DNA of 64,000 nucleotides from CAWCKS01 sp963763485 (lineage in GTDB: Bacteria; Pseudomonadota; Alphaproteobacteria; Rhizobiales; Xanthobacteraceae): the NCBI GenBank assembly GCA_963763485.1, contig CAVXOW010000006.1, forward strand, positions 434,001-498,000, written 5' to 3'. The position numbers and the translations under genes are program-made. The notes under the pieces were generated by a model. That model saw only the letters and a list, made by a program, of their open reading frames with translations. It searched no databases and was not told where the DNA came from. Positions 1 to 11,213 of this stretch are shown here, in pieces; the stretch's first letter is position 1, and each line of letters begins with the position of its first letter.

Positions 1-1328
1 ACGACACCCTGCTCGACATCGACCCGAAGGGAAAGATCGTCCCGCATCTTGCCGAGAAGCTGGATGCCGCGCCTGACGCGACCTGGTTCAAGGTGACGCT
101 GCGCAGCGGCGTGAAATTCCATGACGGCACGCCGCTCGATGCGGCAGCGGTGGTCGCGCACTTCAAGCGCATGATGGATCCGAAGAACCGCTGCCGCTGC
201 ATCAGCGATCTCGCGCCGGTCGACACCGTGGAAGCGACCGGGCCGCTGGAAGTCACCTTCAAGATGAAGACGCCGTCGGCGCCCTTCCCCGCCGTGCTCG
301 CCGACGTCGCCGGCATGATCGTGTCGCCGGCCGCCGTCGAGAAGTACAACAACGACCTGTCGACCCATCCGGTCGGCACCGGACCGTTCATCTTCAAGGA
401 ATGGCAGCGCGGCGCGCAGATCGTGTTCCAGCGCAATCCGAACTACTGGGGCAAGGTGCCCTACCTCGACGAGGTCGTGCTGCGGCCGATGCCCGATGAA
501 CAGGCGCGCTACGCCAGCCTGCAGGCCGGCAATCTCGACGTCATCATGAATGCCGGGCCGCGCGACGTCATCGATGCGCAGCAGAACAAGAAGTTCACGG
601 TGATCGATCCCGGCAGCCTCGCCACCGTGTTCGTGATGATCAACACCGGCGCACCCGACGTCTCCGACGTCCGCGTCCGACAGGCGATGGCGTATGCGCT
701 CGACCGCGTCGCGATCAACAAGGTCGTCAACAAGGGCCTGTACAAGATCGCCAACACTGTGTTCGGCACCGGCCTGGCCCCGCACGAACTGGTCGACGGC
801 TATCCGAACTACGATCCGGAGAAGGCGAAGAAGCTGCTGGCCGACTACGGCAAGCCGGTGAAGATCAAGCTCGCGATCGCCAACTTCCCGATCGCCGTGC
901 TGAGCGCCCAGATCCTGCAGCAGATGTGGAAGAAGGTCGGTATCGAGACCGAGATCGACCAGTTCGAGCAGGTCCAGCTGATCCGCGCCGCCGGCCTGAA
1001 GGATTATCAGGTCATGCTGTACCGGTGGGCCGGCGGCGCCGATCCCGACAGGAACGTCTACCAGTTCTTTCACTCCAAGGGCGTGGTCAACCGCACCGCC
1101 TACAACAACCCGGAAATGGACAAGCTGCTGGACGAGGCGCGCAGCACGACCAACACCGAGGCGAGGCTTGCGCTCTATCACAAGATCAACAACATCCTGG
1201 CGCGCGACCTGCCCTACATCCTGCTGAACTATTTTACCAACTACGCGCTGGCTGCGCCGTCGGTGCATGGCATCGTCGGCGTCCCCGACGGGTTGATCCG
1301 CCTGCCTTCGGTCTGGAAGGACAAATGA
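1..1328 (+). CDS. Family 5 ABC transporter substrate-binding protein, 5' end missing
   Basis: This is the periplasmic solute-binding component of a peptide/nickel-type ABC importer. The frame is open from base 3, so the N-terminus and any signal peptide lie outside the window; about 441 residues remain. Visible family features are the VKFHDGTP segment near the start, the GTGPF motif and the conserved RQAMAYALDR segment. The stop codon overlaps the next start in an ATGA, and two permeases and two ATPases follow, which makes this the binding protein of a complete importer. The ligand (dipeptide, oligopeptide, glutathione or other) cannot be read from the sequence. Confidence 0.9.
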   Translation, partial: DTLLDIDPKGKIVPHLAEKLDAAPDATWFKVTLRSGVKFHDGTPLDAAAVVAHFKRMMDPKNRCRCISDLAPVDTVEATGPLEVTFKMKTPSAPFPAVLADVAGMIVSPAAVEKYNNDLSTHPVGTGPFIFKEWQRGAQIVFQRNPNYWGKVPYLDEVVLRPMPDEQARYASLQAGNLDVIMNAGPRDVIDAQQNKKFTVIDPGSLATVFVMINTGAPDVSDVRVRQAMAYALDRVAINKVVNKGLYKIANTVFGTGLAPHELVDGYPNYDPEKAKKLLADYGKPVKIKLAIANFPIAVLSAQILQQMWKKVGIETEIDQFEQVQLIRAAGLKDYQVMLYRWAGGADPDRNVYQFFHSKGVVNRTAYNNPEMDKLLDEARSTTNTEARLALYHKINNILARDLPYILLNYFTNYALAAPSVHGIVGVPDGLIRLPSVWKDK

Positions 1329-2297
1329 TCGGATCGCAGGCGCTGCGCCGCCTTGCCAATCAGCTCGTACTGCTTGTCGCGGTGGTCCTGGCGGCCACCG
1401 CGCTGACCTTTGTGGTCACCGAGGTGCTGCCGGGCGATGCCGCAATCGCGATCCTCGGCGATACCGCAACGCCGGACCAGATCGCCTCGCTTACGCCAAC
1501 CGAACTCGGCCTCGAACGGCCGCTGGTCGTGCGCTATGCCGACTGGCTCGCGCACGCGGCGCAGGGCGACCTCGGCCGCTCCTATCGGACCCGCGAGAGC
1601 ATCGGCGCTGATGATCGGGCAACGGCTGCCGGTCACCGCCGAACTGATCCTGATCACGCAATTGATGGCACTGTTGCTGGCGATGCCGGCGGGCGTGCTT
1701 GCCGCCTACCGCGCCCGTTCCGGGATCGATCATGCGCTGGGCGCGCTGTCGATCGCGTTGTTGTCGACTCCTGGCTTCGTCATCGGCATCGGCCTGATCT
1801 ACTGGCTGTCGGTATCGGCCGGCCTGTTTCCGGCGTCCGGCTATAACCGCCTCAGCGAAGGCCTCGGCGCCAATCTGCGCAGCATGTTCCTGCCCGCACT
1901 GACCCTCGCACTCGCCGAATTTCCCGTCTACATGCGCGTCCTGCGCGCCGACATGATTGCGACCTTGCAGCAGGATTTCATCCTGGTCGCTCGCGCCAAG
2001 GGGCTTGCGGTGCGCGACATCCTGATCCGCCATGCGCTGCGGCCATCATCGCTTTCGCTTGCAACGGTCGTCGGCATCAATCTCGGCCGGCTGGTCGGCG
2101 GCGCCGTGATCGTGGAGAGCCTGTTTGCGCTGCCCGGCATCGGCCAGATGATGGTCAATGCCGTCTATCAGCGCGACAATTTCGTCATTCAAGGCGTTGT
2201 GCTCGTCGTCGCGGTCGGATTCGTCGTCATCAATCTCGTCGTCGACATGATGTATGCGGTGCTCGACCCAAGGGTGCGTCATGGCCTCGGTCGCTGA
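1325..2297 (+). CDS. ABC transporter permease, DppB type (frameshifted)
   Basis: This is the first inner-membrane permease of the importer. The start is the ATG overlapping the upstream TGA. The first ~95 residues (one N-terminal membrane segment, then the periplasmic part ending SYRTRESIGA) are in one frame. The rest, from MIGQRLPVTAELI through the remaining membrane segments and the cytoplasmic EAA-type loop (ARAKGLAVRDILIRHAL), is in the next frame. The total span is 3n+1 bases, so one extra base near 1605-1615 (GGCGC-T-GATG) explains the break. The two halves together match the family length of about 320 residues. It is either a sequencing error or a recent mutation, because no other decay is visible. 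Confidence 0.82.
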
Positions 2298-3152
2298 ACC
2301 AGCGGTGCCGGCAGCGTCGCAGCCAGAGCGGCCGCGCACGAGACGCCGGATCGGCATCAGCGTGATCATTGCCGCGGCCTGGCTTGTCGCGCTTACCATC
2401 GCTGCGGCGCTCGCGCCGCATCTCGGGCTGCAGAGCCCGTTCGACGGCGACCTGCTCGAAACGCTGGCGATGCCGTCATCGGATCACCTCCTCGGCACCG
2501 ACAGCCTCGGCCGCGACACCCTCGCCCGCCTGCTCTATGGCGGCCAGGTGTCACTCACCGTCGCGCTCGGCAGCGTCGGCATCGGGCTCTTGGTCGGCGG
2601 CGCGCTCGGACTGGTCGCGGGCTATTTCGGCGCCCTCGCCGATCGCGTGATCATGGGCGTGATGACCGTGCTGTTGTGCTTCCCGGCGCTGATCCTCGCG
2701 ATCGCGCTGATCGCGAGCCTGGGACCGAACGTCGCCAACGTCACGCTTGCGATCGGCATCATCTTCGTTCCGGCGTTCGCGCGCATTACCCGTGCCAACA
2801 CCTTGAGCCTGCGCAGCCGCGAGTTCGTGCTCGCAGCGGAGGCGCTCGGCGCGCGGCTGCCGCGCATCCTGCTGCGGGAGATCCTTCCGAACCTGATGCC
2901 GGCGCTGCTATCGTATGCCGTGGTGATGCTCGGTGTCGCGATCCTCGCCGAGGCAGCGCTTGGCTTCCTCGGATTGTCGGTGCGGCCGCCGCAGCCGAGC
3001 TGGGGCGGCATGATTGCGTCCGAGCGGGCCAACCTGGCCGACGCGCCGCAGGCCGTCTTTATCCCGGCGGCGTTCCTGTTCTTCACGGTGCTTGCCATCA
3101 ACCTGCTCGGCGAAGCGCTGCGCCGCATCTTCGACATCAGGGCGCAGACGCT

Positions 3153-3156
<4 letters not shown>
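2281..3156 (+). CDS. ABC transporter permease, DppC type
   Basis: This is the second inner-membrane permease of the importer, 291 residues. The start at 2281 (MASVAEP) overlaps the end of the preceding permease by 17 bases. The ORF extends further upstream, but that part only shadows the neighbour. A cytoplasmic N-terminal arm with an Arg-rich patch precedes the first membrane helix. Then come the GTDSLGRDTLARLLYGG segment typical of DppC/OppC and an EAA loop (EALGARLPRILLREILPN) that contacts the ATPase. The start of the ATPase gene overlaps its stop. Confidence 0.92.
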
Positions 3157-4126
<970 letters not shown>

Positions 4127-4130
<4 letters not shown>

Positions 4131-5098
4131 CGAATTCGCAGGCGCCCGCGCTGGAAGTATCGAGTCTGGTCCGCAGCTTTCGCCGGCCCGATGGGCGCGT
4201 TGTCCGCGCGGTCGACGAGGTCTCTTTCGACCTTCAGCACGGCGAGACGCTGGGTCTCGTCGGTGAATCCGGCTGCGGCAAATCCTCGCTTGCCCGTGCG
4301 CTGATGCAATTGCCGCCGCCGGAGTCCGGCAGCGTCAGGATTTCCGGCGAGGAGATTACGGGCTTGTCGCTCGCCGAGCGGCGCAACCTGCGCCGCCGCC
4401 TGCAAATGGTGTTTCAGGATCCGATCTCCTCGCTCAACCCGCGGCGACGTATCGGCGAGATCGTCGCCGAGCCGCTGACGATCTGGAACGAGGGCGACGC
4501 GAGGAGCCGCGAGGCCAGTGTCGCCGCCGCGCTGAACGAGGTCGGCTTCGAGCCTGGCACCGTGCTGGCGCGCCGGCCCCATGAAATGTCCGGCGGGCAG
4601 TGCCAGCGTGTCGCGATTGCACGCGCCCTGATCCTCGAGCCGACGGTGCTGGTGCTCGACGAACCGGTGTCGGCGCTCGACGTATCCGTGCAGGCGCAGA
4701 TCCTCAATCTGCTGATCGACGTGCAGGCGAAGCGCTCGTTCAGCATGATCTTCATCAGCCATGACCTCGCGGTAATCCGCAACATCTGCGACCGCGTCGC
4801 CGTGATGTATCTCGGCAAGATCGTCGAGATCGGCAAGACCGAGGACGTCTACCGCGATCCGCGGCATCCCTATACGCGCGCGCTGCTCGGCTCGGTGCTG
4901 GCGCCCGGTCAAAAGCTGCCCGAGCAGGAAGTGTTGAGTGGCGATTTGCCGTCGCTGCTCAATCCCCCGAGCGGCTGCCGCTTCCGCACCCGGTGCAATC
5001 GCGCGAGCGAAGTGTGCGCGACCACGCCGCCGGCATTGTTGGCCTCGAGCGCGTCGCACCTGACCGCCTGTCATCACCCGTATGAGCCGGCGCAATAG
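4127..5098 (+). CDS. Oligopeptide ABC transporter ATP-binding protein, DppF type
   Basis: This is the second ATPase of the importer, 323 residues. It carries Walker A GESGCGKS, signature MSGGQCQRVAIARAL, Walker B with DEPVSALD, and the C-terminal oligopeptide-transporter domain with paired cysteines (SGCRFRTRC). The start lies inside an ATGA overlap with the upstream ATPase. With the preceding four genes it completes a five-component importer of the dipeptide/oligopeptide/glutathione class. Confidence 0.94.
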
Positions 5099-5140
5099 CG
5101 CGTCCCTGTCCGGCAAAGCCAAAAAAGGAATCTTTCGCAA

Positions 5141-5770
5141 ATGTCTGCCCCCGCCACCTATCGCGTCCTGCGCCTCGACGAGCTTAGCGTAAAGCCCAAC
5201 CGCGCTGAGGAAGTCGCTGCAGCTGCCCGCGCCAACGGCGTACAAGGTTGCCAGCTGACCGGGATCTGGCTGCCGTTGATCGGCGTCAGCATCAACACGG
5301 TGACGATCGCGACGAACTGGATGCAGGACCCGCCGCTGTCGACAAAGGTCGCGCCGGCGACAGATGCGATCGTCGCCACGCGAACACGCTTGTTCGACGT
5401 GCTGGCACGCGGCCAGAATGCCTGCGATCCGGCCAAGGGCGGCATCTACACCCATCGCTGGTTCGTGACGAAGACCGGCGACGTCGATCACCTCACGCAA
5501 TCAAGTGTCGATGCCTGGAAATATTCGGAGGCCGATACCGAGATGCGGATTGCCGGCTTCTGGCGATTGCGCGAACCGAGCAATGACGATACCGCAACGA
5601 TCCTGATGATCGTCTACTACCCCGACCTCACGGCCTGGGAAGCGAGCCGGTTCTGGAAGCCGAAGCCGACGGGCGCAGACCAGCCGAACCGCGACGTCTG
5701 GGGCGGGATGTTCCGCAAGCGCCGCGACATCACCTTGAATTCATGGGTCACGGTGCATCGGCCGGTGTAA
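5141..5770 (+). CDS. Conserved hypothetical protein in peptide-importer operon
   Basis: A 209-residue soluble protein with no signal peptide or membrane helix; I do not recognise the family. It starts 42 bases after the ABC genes, behind an A-rich leader with AAAGGAA. It is Trp-rich towards the C-terminus and ends in a KRRDITLNSWVTVHRP tail. Alternating hydrophobic segments around IATNWMQDPP and ILMIVYYPDL could fit a duplicated alpha/beta-barrel (NIPSNAP/EthD-like) fold, but that is only an impression. Its place between the importer and a hydrolase suggests a role in processing the imported substrate. Confidence 0.75.
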   Translation: MSAPATYRVLRLDELSVKPNRAEEVAAAARANGVQGCQLTGIWLPLIGVSINTVTIATNWMQDPPLSTKVAPATDAIVATRTRLFDVLARGQNACDPAKGGIYTHRWFVTKTGDVDHLTQSSVDAWKYSEADTEMRIAGFWRLREPSNDDTATILMIVYYPDLTAWEASRFWKPKPTGADQPNRDVWGGMFRKRRDITLNSWVTVHRPV

Positions 5771-5802
5771 CGGCGATCGCTGTCAAAAAGGAGACCAGAA
5801 CC

Positions 5803-7114
5803 ATGGCTCACAATCTGCGCGAGGTCGGCGACGCCTGCTGGTGCTCGTTCAAGTTTCCGGAATGGCAGCGGGCGATCGGGGACAGCCAGTCGGTCGAGGT
5901 CGCAAAGGACATCGTCTACATCGCAACGCGCGGCGTGGTCGGCAATGTCACGGTGGTGCGCACCAGCGAAGGCCTTGTCGTGTTCGACACCGGCAGCGGT
6001 TCGACCGCCCGCAAGGTCTACGACACGCTGCGCGCCTGGGATCCCTCGCCGGTCCATACCATCATCCTGACCCACGGCCATGTCGATCATGTCGGCGGCG
6101 TCGCCCTGTTCGACCAGGAGGCCAAGGCCCGCAACGAGCCGCCGATCCGTGTCATCGCCCAGCGCAACATGCCCTCGCGTTTTGCGCGGTACGTCGCAAC
6201 GGCCGGCTTCAACACCAACATCAACGGCCGCCAGTTTGGCGTGCCGGACTTCAAGTGGCCGACCGCGTTCCGCCAGCCGGACCTGACCTATGACGAACAG
6301 CTCAAACTCACCATCGGCGGCGTCGCGTTCGAGCTGAACCATGGGATGGGCGAGACCGATGACCACACCTGGACCTGGATCGCCGATCGCAAGGTGATCG
6401 TCTCGGGCGACTTCGTGATCTGGGCCGCGCCGAACTGCGGCAATCCGCAGAAGGTGCAGCGCTATTGCAAGCCGTGGGCCGATGCGTTTCGCGCCATGGC
6501 CGCGAAGGGCGCGACCGCGCTCGTTCCCGGCCACGGGCCGGCGGTGTTCGGCGCCGACCGTGTGGCGACGCTGCTCGGCGATGCCGCGCAATTGCTCGAC
6601 ACCATCCACGACCAGACGCTCGTCCTGATGAACGAGGGCAAGACGCTCGACCAGGTCGTTGCCGGCGTGAAGATGCCGATCGATTTGTTGTCGAAGCCGT
6701 ACCTGCAGCCGACCTACGACGACCCCGAATTCCTGGTGCGCAACATCTGGCGACTGTATGGCGGCTGGTGGGACGGCGATCCCGCGCATTTGAAGCCGGC
6801 GCCTGCATCAACACTCGCCGGCGAACTGGCTTCGCTCGCAGGCGGCGCCGAAAAACTTGCCCAGCGGGCGCGCGAGCTTGCCGAGCGCGGCGAACTGCGG
6901 GTGGCAGGACACCTCGCCGAGTTCGCTGCAAAGGCAGCGCCGGACAACGTCGCTGTTCACACGACCAGAATCGCGGTCAACCGGATGCGCGCGGCGGCCG
7001 AGTCGACGCTGATGGCGAAGGGCGTCTTCAACGCCGCGGTCCGTGAATCGCAGGCGAGTTGCCGATCCCGACGCGCTCGCGGCGGCACCCCGGCGCAACG
7101 TCGACATAGGATAA
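5803..7114 (+). CDS. Metallo-beta-lactamase-fold hydrolase, alkylsulfatase-like (C-terminal frameshift likely)
   Basis: The protein resembles the BDS1/SdsA1 alkylsulfatase branch of the MBL superfamily. The zinc motif THGHVDHVGG gives His91, His93, Asp95 and His96. Later landmarks are GETDDHTW, SGDF and the helical dimerisation segment starting GGWWDGDPAHL. ATG 5803 has AAGGAG 10 bases upstream. The uninterrupted frame runs on to 7362, across the intergenic gap and into the amidase gene, giving a basic Arg/Ser tail unlike protein. The +1 frame closes at TAA 7112-7114 after VADPDALAAAP, so one extra base near 7035-7060 is likely. The true substrate need not be a sulfate ester. Confidence 0.78.
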
Positions 7115-7243
7115 GCCGCCAAATTCTCTTTTTTGTTATACGATCGGCTCTTGTCCGGTCGCGCGGCCTCGCGCATTCGTCTTGCAACTCGCCGCCGGGC
7201 CACGCATCATCGGCGGTAGCAACCGTAACAACGGAGGTTCGCC

Positions 7244-8713
7244 TTGGCCGGTTCGGAATGGACGTTCAAAACCGCGCGCGAGCTGTCGAAAGCGCTGCTC
7301 GCCAAGAAAGTCTCCTCCGTCGAACTGACGCAGGCCGCGATCACCCAGATCGAGACGCATGACGGCAAGATCAACGCGATGTGCGTGCGCGATTTCTCGC
7401 GTGCGCTGGAAGCGGCGCGGGCGGCCGACGACGCGATCGCCAAGCGCGCGTATCGGCCGCTGAGCGGCATCCCGATGACGGTGAAAGAGTCCTACAACAT
7501 CGCTGGCCTGCCCACGACCTGGGGTTTTGTGCCGCAAAAGGATTTCATTGCCAAGGAGGACTCAGTCGCGGTCGCACGGGTCAAGACCGCGGGCGCCGTG
7601 ATCCTTGGCAAGACCAACGTGCCGGTGGGGCTCGCCGACTGGCAGAGCTACAACGACATCTACGGCACAACCAACAATCCCTTCGATGTCGGCCGCACGC
7701 CCGGCGGATCGTCGGGTGGCTCATCGGCGGCGCTTGCCGCCGGTTACGGTCCATTGTCGCTCGGCTCGGATATCGGCGGCTCCTTGCGCTCGCCGGCGCA
7801 TTATTGCGGCGTTTACGCCCACAAGCCGACCCTGTCAGTAGTGCCAGCGCGCGGTCATACGCCGCCGCCATTCCCACCGCTGCCGTTCGAAAGCGACCTC
7901 GCCGTCGTCGGCCCAATGAGCCGCTCGGCATTCGATCTGTCCGATCTGCTCGACGTCATCGCTGGACCTGACGAGATCGACAATGGTCGCGGCTACCGGC
8001 TGTCGCTGCCGGCGGCGCGCCACACCGATCTGAAGGATTTCCGTATCCTCGTCATCGACACCCATGCGATCATGCCAGTGGCGACGAGCGTGCGCGGCGC
8101 GATCGACAAGCTCGCCGGGGGACTCTCCAAGGCCGGCGCCAAGGTCGCGCGCGAAAGCGCGCTGATGCCGGACATCGGAAATTCCTCGCGCCTCTATATG
8201 CGGCTCTTGCTGTCGTTCCTGGCGGCGAATTTCACGCCGGAGGCGCACGAGAGCATGAGGGCCAACGCTGCGAAGCTGAAGTCCGACGATGTGAGCCTGA
8301 CCGCCGAGCGGCTGCGCGGTGCAGTGATGAGCCATCGCGAATGGGTGCAGGCCAATGCCATGCGCGTCGGCTTGCGCGCGCAGTGGCGCGCGCTGTTCCG
8401 TGAGTTCGACATCGTGCTCTGCCCGATCATGCCGACGCCCGCCTACCCGCACGATCACTCGCCGGACCAGAACGCGCGGCGCATCGTGGTCGACAACCAG
8501 GAATTCCCTTACACCGACCAGCTGGTCTGGCCGGGTATCGCGACCTGCCCTGGCTTGCCATCGACAGCGATCCCGGTGACGCTCTCGCCCGATGGCCTGC
8601 CGATCGGCGTGCAGTTGGTCGGACCCTGGCTCGAAGACCGCACCCCGATCAGGCTCGCCGAACTGATCGAGCAAAACTTTGGCGGGTTCGTGCCGCCGCC
8701 GGGCTTCGCCTGA
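7244..8713 (+). CDS. Amidase (amidase-signature family)
   Basis: A 489-residue cytoplasmic amidase hydrolysing an amide to acid plus ammonia or amine. The Ser-cisSer-Lys triad is visible: Lys81 in MTVKES, the cis-Ser in GGSSGGSSAA (156-157) and the nucleophile Ser180 in GSDIGGSLRSP. The start is TTG at 7244, supported by ACGGAGG eight bases upstream; no ATG is better placed. It sits between the MBL-fold hydrolase and the M20 carboxypeptidase, behind a peptide importer, so an N-acylated or amidated imported compound is a reasonable substrate class. The exact substrate is not predictable. Confidence 0.92.
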   Translation: MAGSEWTFKTARELSKALLAKKVSSVELTQAAITQIETHDGKINAMCVRDFSRALEAARAADDAIAKRAYRPLSGIPMTVKESYNIAGLPTTWGFVPQKDFIAKEDSVAVARVKTAGAVILGKTNVPVGLADWQSYNDIYGTTNNPFDVGRTPGGSSGGSSAALAAGYGPLSLGSDIGGSLRSPAHYCGVYAHKPTLSVVPARGHTPPPFPPLPFESDLAVVGPMSRSAFDLSDLLDVIAGPDEIDNGRGYRLSLPAARHTDLKDFRILVIDTHAIMPVATSVRGAIDKLAGGLSKAGAKVARESALMPDIGNSSRLYMRLLLSFLAANFTPEAHESMRANAAKLKSDDVSLTAERLRGAVMSHREWVQANAMRVGLRAQWRALFREFDIVLCPIMPTPAYPHDHSPDQNARRIVVDNQEFPYTDQLVWPGIATCPGLPSTAIPVTLSPDGLPIGVQLVGPWLEDRTPIRLAELIEQNFGGFVPPPGFA

Positions 8714-8741
8714 GAATCCGCAAAAGAGAAGGACTTGATGG

Positions 8742-9878
8742 ATGACGGCCCTGCCGCCGGACTCGGCGTTTGACCCAAAGCAAATCCTCGACGGCATCCA
8801 GCGCTGGGTCGAAATCGAAACGCCGACCGAAGCACCCGAGCAGATCAACAAGCTCGCGACCATCGTCGCCGACGGCTATCGCGAACTGCCGGCAACCGTC
8901 GAACGCATCGCCGGTACCGACGGCCGCGGCGATCATCTCGTCGTCCGCTCGAACTGGGGCCAGGACAAGCCGGGCATCCTGGTGCTGAGCCACCTCGACA
9001 CCGTGCATCCAATGGGTTTCATCAAGCGGCTGCCGTTCAAGGTCGATGGCGACAACGCCTACGGCCCGGGCATCTATGACATGAAGGGCGGCGCCTATCT
9101 CGCCTATCACGCCTTCAAGCAGATCTGCCTGCACGACAAGACGTCACCGCTTGGCATTACCCATCTCTTCGTCTCCGACGAGGAGATCGGCAGCCCGACC
9201 TCGGAAGCGCTGATCACAAAACACGGCCAGGGCGCCAAGCACGTGCTCGTCACCGAGCCGGGGCGCGACGGCGGCAAAGTCGTGACCAGCCGCAAGGGCG
9301 TGGCGCGGTTCGACGTTTATGTGAAGGGCGTGCCGGCACATTCCGGCACACGGCCCCGCGACGGCCGCAGCGCGGTCGGCGAGCTCGCCAACATCATCCA
9401 GACGCTGCATGCGATGACCGACTTCGATCGCGGCGTCACCGTCAATGTCGGTGTGGTGCGCGGCGGCACCAAGCCCAACGTCGTCGCCGAAGAGGCTTTC
9501 GCCGAGGTCGACCTGCGGGTCCCGACAATCGCCGCGGCGGACGAATATGTCGCAAAAATTCTCGGCCTCAAGCCGAAGATCGATGGCGTCTCAATCAAGG
9601 TGGTCGGCGGGCTCAACCGGCCGCCTTACGAGAAGACTAATTCGGGCGCGGCGCTCTACGAGCGCGCCCGGCAGCTTGCGGGCGAACTCGGCTTCGATCT
9701 GCCCGATACGTTCACCGGTGGCGGCTCGGATGGCAATTTTACCGCGCCGTACACGGGAACGCTCGACGGCCTTGGCGTCGATGGCGACGGCGCACATACC
9801 GGCCACGAGCATATGTACATCTCGTCGATCGCGCCGCGCACCAAGCTGCTGTATCGGCTGTATCAGACGTTGAAATGA
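8742..9878 (+). CDS. M20 family metallopeptidase, glutamate carboxypeptidase-like
   Basis: A 378-residue zinc hydrolase of the carboxypeptidase G2 / M20A type. Metal-site landmarks in order are SHLDTVHP, GIYDMKGG and SDEEIGS. A dimerisation insert follows with HSGTRPRDGRSAV, and the C-terminal metal His is in the GAHTGHEH region. There is no signal peptide. It is the last gene of the importer operon, 28 bases after the amidase, and would cleave a C-terminal amino acid from an imported conjugate. A frameshifted paralogue lies at 12387-13521 on the other strand. Confidence 0.92.
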   Translation: MTALPPDSAFDPKQILDGIQRWVEIETPTEAPEQINKLATIVADGYRELPATVERIAGTDGRGDHLVVRSNWGQDKPGILVLSHLDTVHPMGFIKRLPFKVDGDNAYGPGIYDMKGGAYLAYHAFKQICLHDKTSPLGITHLFVSDEEIGSPTSEALITKHGQGAKHVLVTEPGRDGGKVVTSRKGVARFDVYVKGVPAHSGTRPRDGRSAVGELANIIQTLHAMTDFDRGVTVNVGVVRGGTKPNVVAEEAFAEVDLRVPTIAAADEYVAKILGLKPKIDGVSIKVVGGLNRPPYEKTNSGAALYERARQLAGELGFDLPDTFTGGGSDGNFTAPYTGTLDGLGVDGDGAHTGHEHMYISSIAPRTKLLYRLYQTLK

Positions 9879-9890
9879 ATGCGTTTTGTA

Positions 9891-9965
9891 GGATGGGTAG
9901 AGCGCAGCGAAACCCATCGTTGGCGGAAGAGAGTTGTGATGGGTTTCGCTTCGCTCAACCCATCC
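9891..9965. repeat. Dispersed palindromic repeat (GGATGGGT family)
   Basis: Two 28-base arms, 9891-9918 and 9938-9965, are inverted copies matching at 26 of 28 positions and separated by 19 bases. The arms begin and end with GGATGGGT / ACCCATCC. The element lies between two convergent genes, where the RNA hairpin could also act as a bidirectional terminator. Repeats of this type are common between genes in Bradyrhizobium relatives; that part is from general knowledge. Confidence 0.85.
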
Positions 9966-9987
9966 TGCGGCTCTGACGTCGATCGGC

Positions 9988-10455
9988 TTACGGCCGCAGG
10001 TAAACGTAGCCCTGCGACTGCAGTTCGGCGATCCGCACCACGCCGCCCTCTTCGGCCGCGGCAAAGCCCGGCAGCAAATCCTTCAGCGTGATCTCCTGCG
10101 CCTTCATGGTCTTGCCGCAAGCCGCGAGCTGCGTGCCAGCCTTGGCAAACTTCGCGACGCGTTGCGTCACATCGGGATTGGCTGATGCGGCGTGGAACGC
10201 CTTGAGCGCCGGCCCATGAACGACGAGCGCGATCGTCACCTTGTCGGGTCCGCCCATCCCGTCAAAGTGGTTCTGGATGTTGCCGAGCACGAACACGACC
10301 TTATCGAGGTCGGCCAGATGGTAGACGACTTTTCGCTTGTCGGGAGCCGCGCCGAGCGTGTCTGCCCGCGCCTGCGTCGCGCCGAATGCAAGTACGGCAC
10401 TTATTGAGGTCAGCGCCGCGCCCAACAGCCCGCGTCGATTGCTCGACATTGCCAT
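9988..10455 (-). CDS. Exported DsrE-family protein
   Basis: A 155-residue protein with an N-terminal export signal that includes a twin-arginine-like NRRGLLGAAL stretch, ending around ATQARA. The mature part resembles the DsrE/YchN sulfur-relay fold: a VVYHLADLDKV strand, the VALVVHG-like core strand (IALVVHGPAL), and a single Cys in LAACGKT at the position where DsrE proteins carry a reactive Cys. It starts 8 bases after the stop of the upstream exported protein (10464-11123), so the two are probably co-transcribed. Periplasmic location is inferred from the signal. Confidence 0.85.
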   Translation of the reverse strand: MAMSSNRRGLLGAALTSISAVLAFGATQARADTLGAAPDKRKVVYHLADLDKVVFVLGNIQNHFDGMGGPDKVTIALVVHGPALKAFHAASANPDVTQRVAKFAKAGTQLAACGKTMKAQEITLKDLLPGFAAAEEGGVVRIAELQSQGYVYLRP

Positions 10456-10463
10456 CTCCGAAA

Positions 10464-11123
10464 TTACTTGTGGCGTATTGCGGCAAGTTCCTTGCGATCA
10501 GTCACCAGTGACTCGCAATCCTTGATCGACGTCCGGTCGAGGCGGAAGCTCTTGTCGTCGGCGCCGGAAACCAGGTCCTGCGCCGCGTCTTCATCATAGT
10601 TCCTGTCCTTCCAGATGCGAATGCGTTCGAGCTTGACGATCACCGACTTGTCGTCTTTCGCCAGCGATACACCCAGGCCGCCGCCGTCGCAGTCGACGCC
10701 GCAGCCGAGCACTGCCTCGTTGGTCTTCTCGTCGGTGAACTTGCCGTGGCCGCAATCGCCGCTGGAGTCATAGTTGCCCGACTTGTTGCGGTATTTCACG
10801 CCGAGCCGGAACGAGTAGTTGATTTCGTTATCTTCGGGGTACTTCTGCGCGGTCAGCAGCAGCTTCATGGCGCTGACCTTCTGTTGCGGATGCTCGGCGA
10901 GATGCTCGGAGTCGTAGGAACGGGTGAAGCAGGCGTAGGTCGTCTTGTCGAGGCTGACCGGACCACCGAACACGCGTGTGATGAATTCGTCCACGACCGG
11001 CGCATTGGCCGCGGTCTTCTGGGCTTCCGCGGTCGTGCCCTCGGCGTGCAAGGTGAAACCCGACAACGCCAGCACAAGTGCTGCACCGGCGAGCTTCAAT
11101 CCAGCGGCAAATTTCATGTTCAT
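10464..11123 (-). CDS. Exported hypothetical protein with several cysteines
   Basis: A 219-residue protein of unknown family. The start at ATG 11123 (MNMKFAAG) is chosen because a clean signal peptide follows (LKLAGAALVLALSG ... LHAEG); the longer reading frame adds only an unlikely basic leader. ATG 11117 is an alternative. The mature part has cysteines in YACFTRS, SGDCGHGK, GCGVDCDGG and IKDCES and many charged residues, suggesting a disulfide-bonded periplasmic protein. It directly precedes the DsrE gene. Confidence 0.8.
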   Translation of the reverse strand: MNMKFAAGLKLAGAALVLALSGFTLHAEGTTAEAQKTAANAPVVDEFITRVFGGPVSLDKTTYACFTRSYDSEHLAEHPQQKVSAMKLLLTAQKYPEDNEINYSFRLGVKYRNKSGNYDSSGDCGHGKFTDEKTNEAVLGCGVDCDGGGLGVSLAKDDKSVIVKLERIRIWKDRNYDEDAAQDLVSGADDKSFRLDRTSIKDCESLVTDRKELAAIRHK

Positions 11124-11213
11124 GCGTCCCTGGCGCTGCGTGACCGATATCACGCATTTGTCGCGCCGGCAGGGCAGCACGTTCAAACCCGAAGAGTGCT
11201 CGGCCGGCTAACG

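Noticed and set aside
7115..7362. C-terminal extension of the MBL-fold hydrolase
   Set aside because: It crosses the intergenic gap and the ribosome-binding site of the amidase, overlaps its first codons and has no protein-like composition.
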